The notes below the pieces were generated by a model, which saw only the letters and a program-made list of their open reading frames with translations, made no database searches and was not told where the DNA came from. This document shows, piece after piece, positions 20,095 to 22,895 of a stretch of DNA of 22,895 bases (its first letter is position 1; each line of letters starts with the position of its first letter). This stretch comes from Dimargaris cristalligena (lineage: Eukaryota; Kickxellomycota; Dimargaritomycetes; Dimargaritales; Dimargaritaceae), in contig JANBQC010000461.1 in NCBI GenBank assembly GCA_027576995.1, positions 1 through 22,895 of the forward strand, given 5' to 3'. Both the position numbers and the translations under genes were made by a program.

Positions 20095-21972
20095 TTAAAT
20101 CGCCGCCAACGACGACGGAGTCCAGTACTTAATTTTAAAATCGTCACTGGATAGTTCATAGAAGGCCAAGGTCAGAGAGATACGGGATATAGAAGGAGCA
20201 GTTAGTAGGATAATCCACCACTAGGAATGTGCTCAATCGCGTAGTGCCAGTTTGGCGATACGACACAATCGAATGGGCACGTCTTCTTGGGGGCCACAAA
20301 ATGACGCTATACACCAGTGTGATCCATATTGCCAAAGGCTATACGGATATCAGCGGCCATTTAAAGGGTGTTCATAATTACCTGCAGCTGATAATTCCGG
20401 GGTCAGTGGGGGACGCTGCGATCCAGTTGATGGGGCTATTGTGCGCTACATGAAGACAATGGCGACAAATACCGATCATTTCGAAGAATAATAATCATAG
20501 AAGCAAATAATAGTATAGCATAGTATCAAGTGAATGGGGTGAATGATTAGTAATGGGATATCATGGCGTAGCTCTGGCTGACAGCTGATGAATAGGATAG
20601 CTTTGCCTAGAGAATCATTTTTTTTTTCCAATTAAAAAAACCAATAAGTATGGGCGTAGTATCCAAAAGATAATACCACGAGTGCTTTGCTGTAGGGTCT
20701 CCGTTGACGTACAACCATATCAACACAATTATATCTCCTATACACCACTTCAATCAAACAGGTCCACATTAGGTCGGTACGGGTTACGGCACTTACCTAT
20801 CCACTTCTTGATGAAGCTCCCGTTTCGTGAGTCCCAGCACATGATGGAGTTTGTGCTTTCGTCGACGCTGATGACCATGGCTTCGTTGTGATTAAATATC
20901 GCAGGGGCGTTTCGCTTATTCCGCGTAGCCCCGTCGAACTGGTGGACGAGTCGTCCACTCGTCGTTTCCCAGAGCTTGATGGTGGAATCCCGGCCACTGG
21001 ACAGAATGTATTTCGAATTACGGGAAAACTGGGCACTGACCGCGCCCTGACCCCCGTGGACATTTTCCAACGTTCGGACACAGTTCCCAGCCACGGTATC
21101 CCACAGCTTAATGGTCCCGTCTTCGGACGCCGTCACCAACTGGCTGCCGTTTTCGGCATACCGGACCTGGCGGATCGTGGCCGTATGCTGTTCCTCGGGG
21201 ATACGCGAGGCCGTATAACTTTGGAAGGTTTTGGTGTCGTGCAGGCGGAGGGAATGGGCGGACCGCGCGGTAGTGGCGATAAAATCCCCCGAGGGATGGA
21301 AACTGAGGGAGAGCACGGGGAGGGCATCGACATAATATTGGAAGGACCGCTTCGGATTGGGCTTCGTCAAGTCGAATAGCTTGATTTTACAATCACTTGA
21401 ACTCGAGGCTAATACCAAACCATTAGGGTGAAAAGCAACGTCGTTGATCTGGTCTTCGTGGTCGTAGAGGGTTTTGATGACTGGTTTATCTTCAATGCTC
21501 TCAATCCGGGCGCCCATCTTGGATACATCAATCACCTTGATGGTTGTGTCGCCGGAGCCGGAGGCAGCGTACCGACCTACATATAGTCCGAATTAGTCAT
21601 GATTAATGATGTCGTACGTATGAGTGAAATGTATATATATATATATATGTTAGTGACGATTCGGAATCATCAGTAGGATAGAAAACGATTAGGCAAATAC
21701 ATACGGGATGGGTTTAATTGATTTTGGTAGGTAAGCAGAAAACCGAACCAGACTGTACACTATTAGTAAACCTAAAATTGCTATTCACATTAGTATGGCA
21801 GCGTAAAGAGCTATTGTCGTTCTACCGGGGACTAAATGCCGGAATACTTACCATCGCCACTAAAAGTTGCGGTGGTACACGTGCCCTTGTGGGTAGTGGA
21901 GTACTGTAGGGCGTAATCGGTCGCCAGCGGCGCAGAGGCATCGGCGACCCCTTCGGTAGCAGGTTGGCTCAT
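20095..21972 (-). CDS. CSTF1: Cleavage stimulation factor subunit 1 (CstF-50), WD40 protein
   Basis: Four exons: 21972-21852, 21576-20797, 20445-20382 and 20146-20095, together 1017 nt encoding 338 residues. All three introns have GTAAGT or GTAATT donors and AG acceptors (275, 351 and 235 nt). The protein is a seven-bladed WD40 propeller. Blades begin near HKGTC (29), HEDQINDVAFHPNG, LPVLSLSFHPSGDF, HTATIRQVRYAENG, HGGQGAVSAQFSRNSKYILS, NAPAIFNHNE and HNSPINWIAASPTDPG (302-317). It ends SDDFKIKYW. Matches such as PVIKTLYDH, NSKYILSSGRDS and CSDDFKIKYW are diagnostic of CstF-50, which joins CstF-77 and CstF-64 in nuclear pre-mRNA 3' processing. The animal protein (about 431 residues) has about 90 more N-terminal residues with a dimerisation domain. 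None is seen here. The start lies in ACCAAAATGAG, after a CT-rich leader. Confidence 0.95.
21632..21648. repeat. (TA)n tract in CSTF1 intron 1
   Basis: Seventeen bases of alternating TA inside the first intron of CSTF1 (21577-21851). Confidence 0.9.
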
Positions 21973-22510
21973 TTTGGTAAAGATGTGTGGATTCCGGATG
22001 GTCAGAGTAGAGGGGGGTGAACTACAATGTAAGGAATTAAGGGAAAAAATACAGAGCCGAGCGGTGGAAATGAAGAAAACTGTTAAGTTCATAAAGTTGA
22101 ATTCAAAATTCCCAAAATGAAGAACTTTAAGATTGGGTTAACGCGTTTCCGAAACATTTTCGCTTTCACTGGCTGAGTACCTGGTATATTCAATGTTGGC
22201 CCACATTGATATAGACAGAGACCCACGTTAATGAACACCGACTTTCGCTATATCATTGTATGGTCCACCTAATGCTTACAGGCTGCAGAGCTTCAGTGGT
22301 AGAGATTAGTGGTGGAGGCGGTGGCGCAGAATTTACCATTTCATCTTCATTGGGCTATCCAAGTTATAACAGAGTCGGTTCGTTAAACATCTCCTTGACC
22401 TAAGATGTATTAAAAAATATATATGTAGAACATTGAGAATGGGGGTTAATTCCGTGGATAGATCCCGGTTTAATTAGCTAGTTGTTAATAATATTTTGCC
22501 ATATCTCGAT
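21973..22510 (-). promoter_or_regulatory. Upstream region of CSTF1
   Basis: On the minus strand a pyrimidine-rich leader (about 22020-22080, with TTTTTTCCC and CCCCCCTCTACTC) comes before the start codon, as in other genes here. The frame stays open upstream to about 22092, and an AG at the end of CATTGTAG (near 22022) could be a 3' splice site, so a further 5' exon is possible. I saw no exon resembling the missing N-terminal domain in the rest of this stretch. Confidence 0.4.
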
Positions 22511-22680
22511 AATGTTGTGGTGTGGCAGAGTGACTATATAAACTAATAGGCGTGAATGCCTTACAATTGAAATCAAAGAGACAGTAAAGTTGAACCTTTA
22601 AAATAACTAAGACAACTATAGGCAAAACTGCCGGTACAGTTCATAAGAATGAAAAAAGAGATGTTATATTAGAAGTTGCG
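22511..22680 (+). repeat. Right arm of the long inverted repeat (LTR-like)
   Basis: The reverse complement matches 1-153 with a diverged middle and about 16 extra bases. On the plus strand it starts with AATGTTGTGGTGTGGCAGAG, then a TATATAAA box at 22535-22542, an AGGC/GCCT hairpin, and the conserved block with ACTGCCGGTACAGTTCAT. The TG start and TATA box fit an LTR, read outward to the right. Unlike the left arm no tRNA gene abuts it: 22430-22510 does not fold as one. It could equally be one copy of another dispersed repeat. Confidence 0.8.
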
Positions 22681-22895
22681 ATTCTTAAAGGTATTTATAC
22701 TTAGGAAGTGGTTGAAGTCCAACCTACATAGTATTACTACTTGAATTAATAAATAATGAGGAGTTTACAAATATATCTGGCTAATGATGGTATCAAATAT
22801 AAATGCAAGTAGTATTTGATGTATCTCTCACTTGCTATGATATTGCAAGGCTATAAAATAATAAATCATGACTTCACTGATAAAAAGATATAAAA
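22681..22895. other. AT-rich terminal stretch, probably continuation of the repeat
   Basis: Clearly more AT-rich than the gene region, with no coding signal. It includes a short hairpin GGTTG-AAGTC-CAACC. It may continue the element at 22511-22680, but the matching part of the left copy lies outside the window. Confidence 0.45.

Noticed and set aside
20888..21379. 163-codon plus-strand frame
   Set aside because: Antisense of CSTF1 exon 2, which has clear WD40 homology on the minus strand.
22430..22510. Possible second tRNA beside the right repeat arm
   Set aside because: There is a short resemblance to the tRNA-Arg start (ATGGCAAAAT), but no T arm, anticodon stem or acceptor pairing.

Overview
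This window is eukaryotic nuclear DNA, most likely from a fungus. Its recognisable genes carry spliceosomal introns with GT..AG borders. They encode a complex I accessory subunit (NDUFA2), a NatC auxiliary Sm-like protein (NAA38), a Pcl/Pho80-type cyclin (the fungal partner class of the Pho85 kinase) and the WD40 cleavage-stimulation factor CstF-50 (CSTF1). The Pcl-type cyclin together with complex I argues for a filamentous or early-diverging fungus rather than a Saccharomyces-like yeast. That placement is an inference; I could not run a search.

Layout, left to right. Positions 1-153 are one arm of a diverged inverted repeat, ending 6 bases before a tRNA-Arg(ACG) gene (160-233, +). NDUFA2 (664-1449, +, three exons) converges on NAA38 (1901-2378, -, two exons). 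An unrecognised 67-codon reading frame lies at 2648-2851 (-). About 2.9 kb without a recognisable gene follows, holding a perfect (CT)38 tract. The cyclin gene occupies 5782-7796 (-, two exons, a 791-nt intron and a polyGln/polyHis tail). Positions 7797-18832 form an 11-kb stretch with many microsatellites and a few exon-like fragments, but no gene I can name. A possible two-exon gene of unknown function lies at 18833-19775 (-), directly downstream of CSTF1 (20095-21972, -, four exons). The second repeat arm is at 22511-22680, in opposite orientation to the first, followed by AT-rich DNA to the end.

The named genes do not form a pathway. They are ordinary housekeeping functions: respiration, N-terminal acetylation, cell-cycle or nutrient control, and mRNA 3'-end formation. 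All seven introns in the four confident genes are longer than 200 nt, which is long for a fungus. Three of the four genes have a (TA)n tract inside an intron.

I rebuilt the exon structures by hand from splice motifs, reading-frame continuity and remembered family sequence. Joined exons were checked to give whole-codon totals: 312 nt for NDUFA2, 252 for NAA38, 1224 for the cyclin and 1017 for CSTF1.
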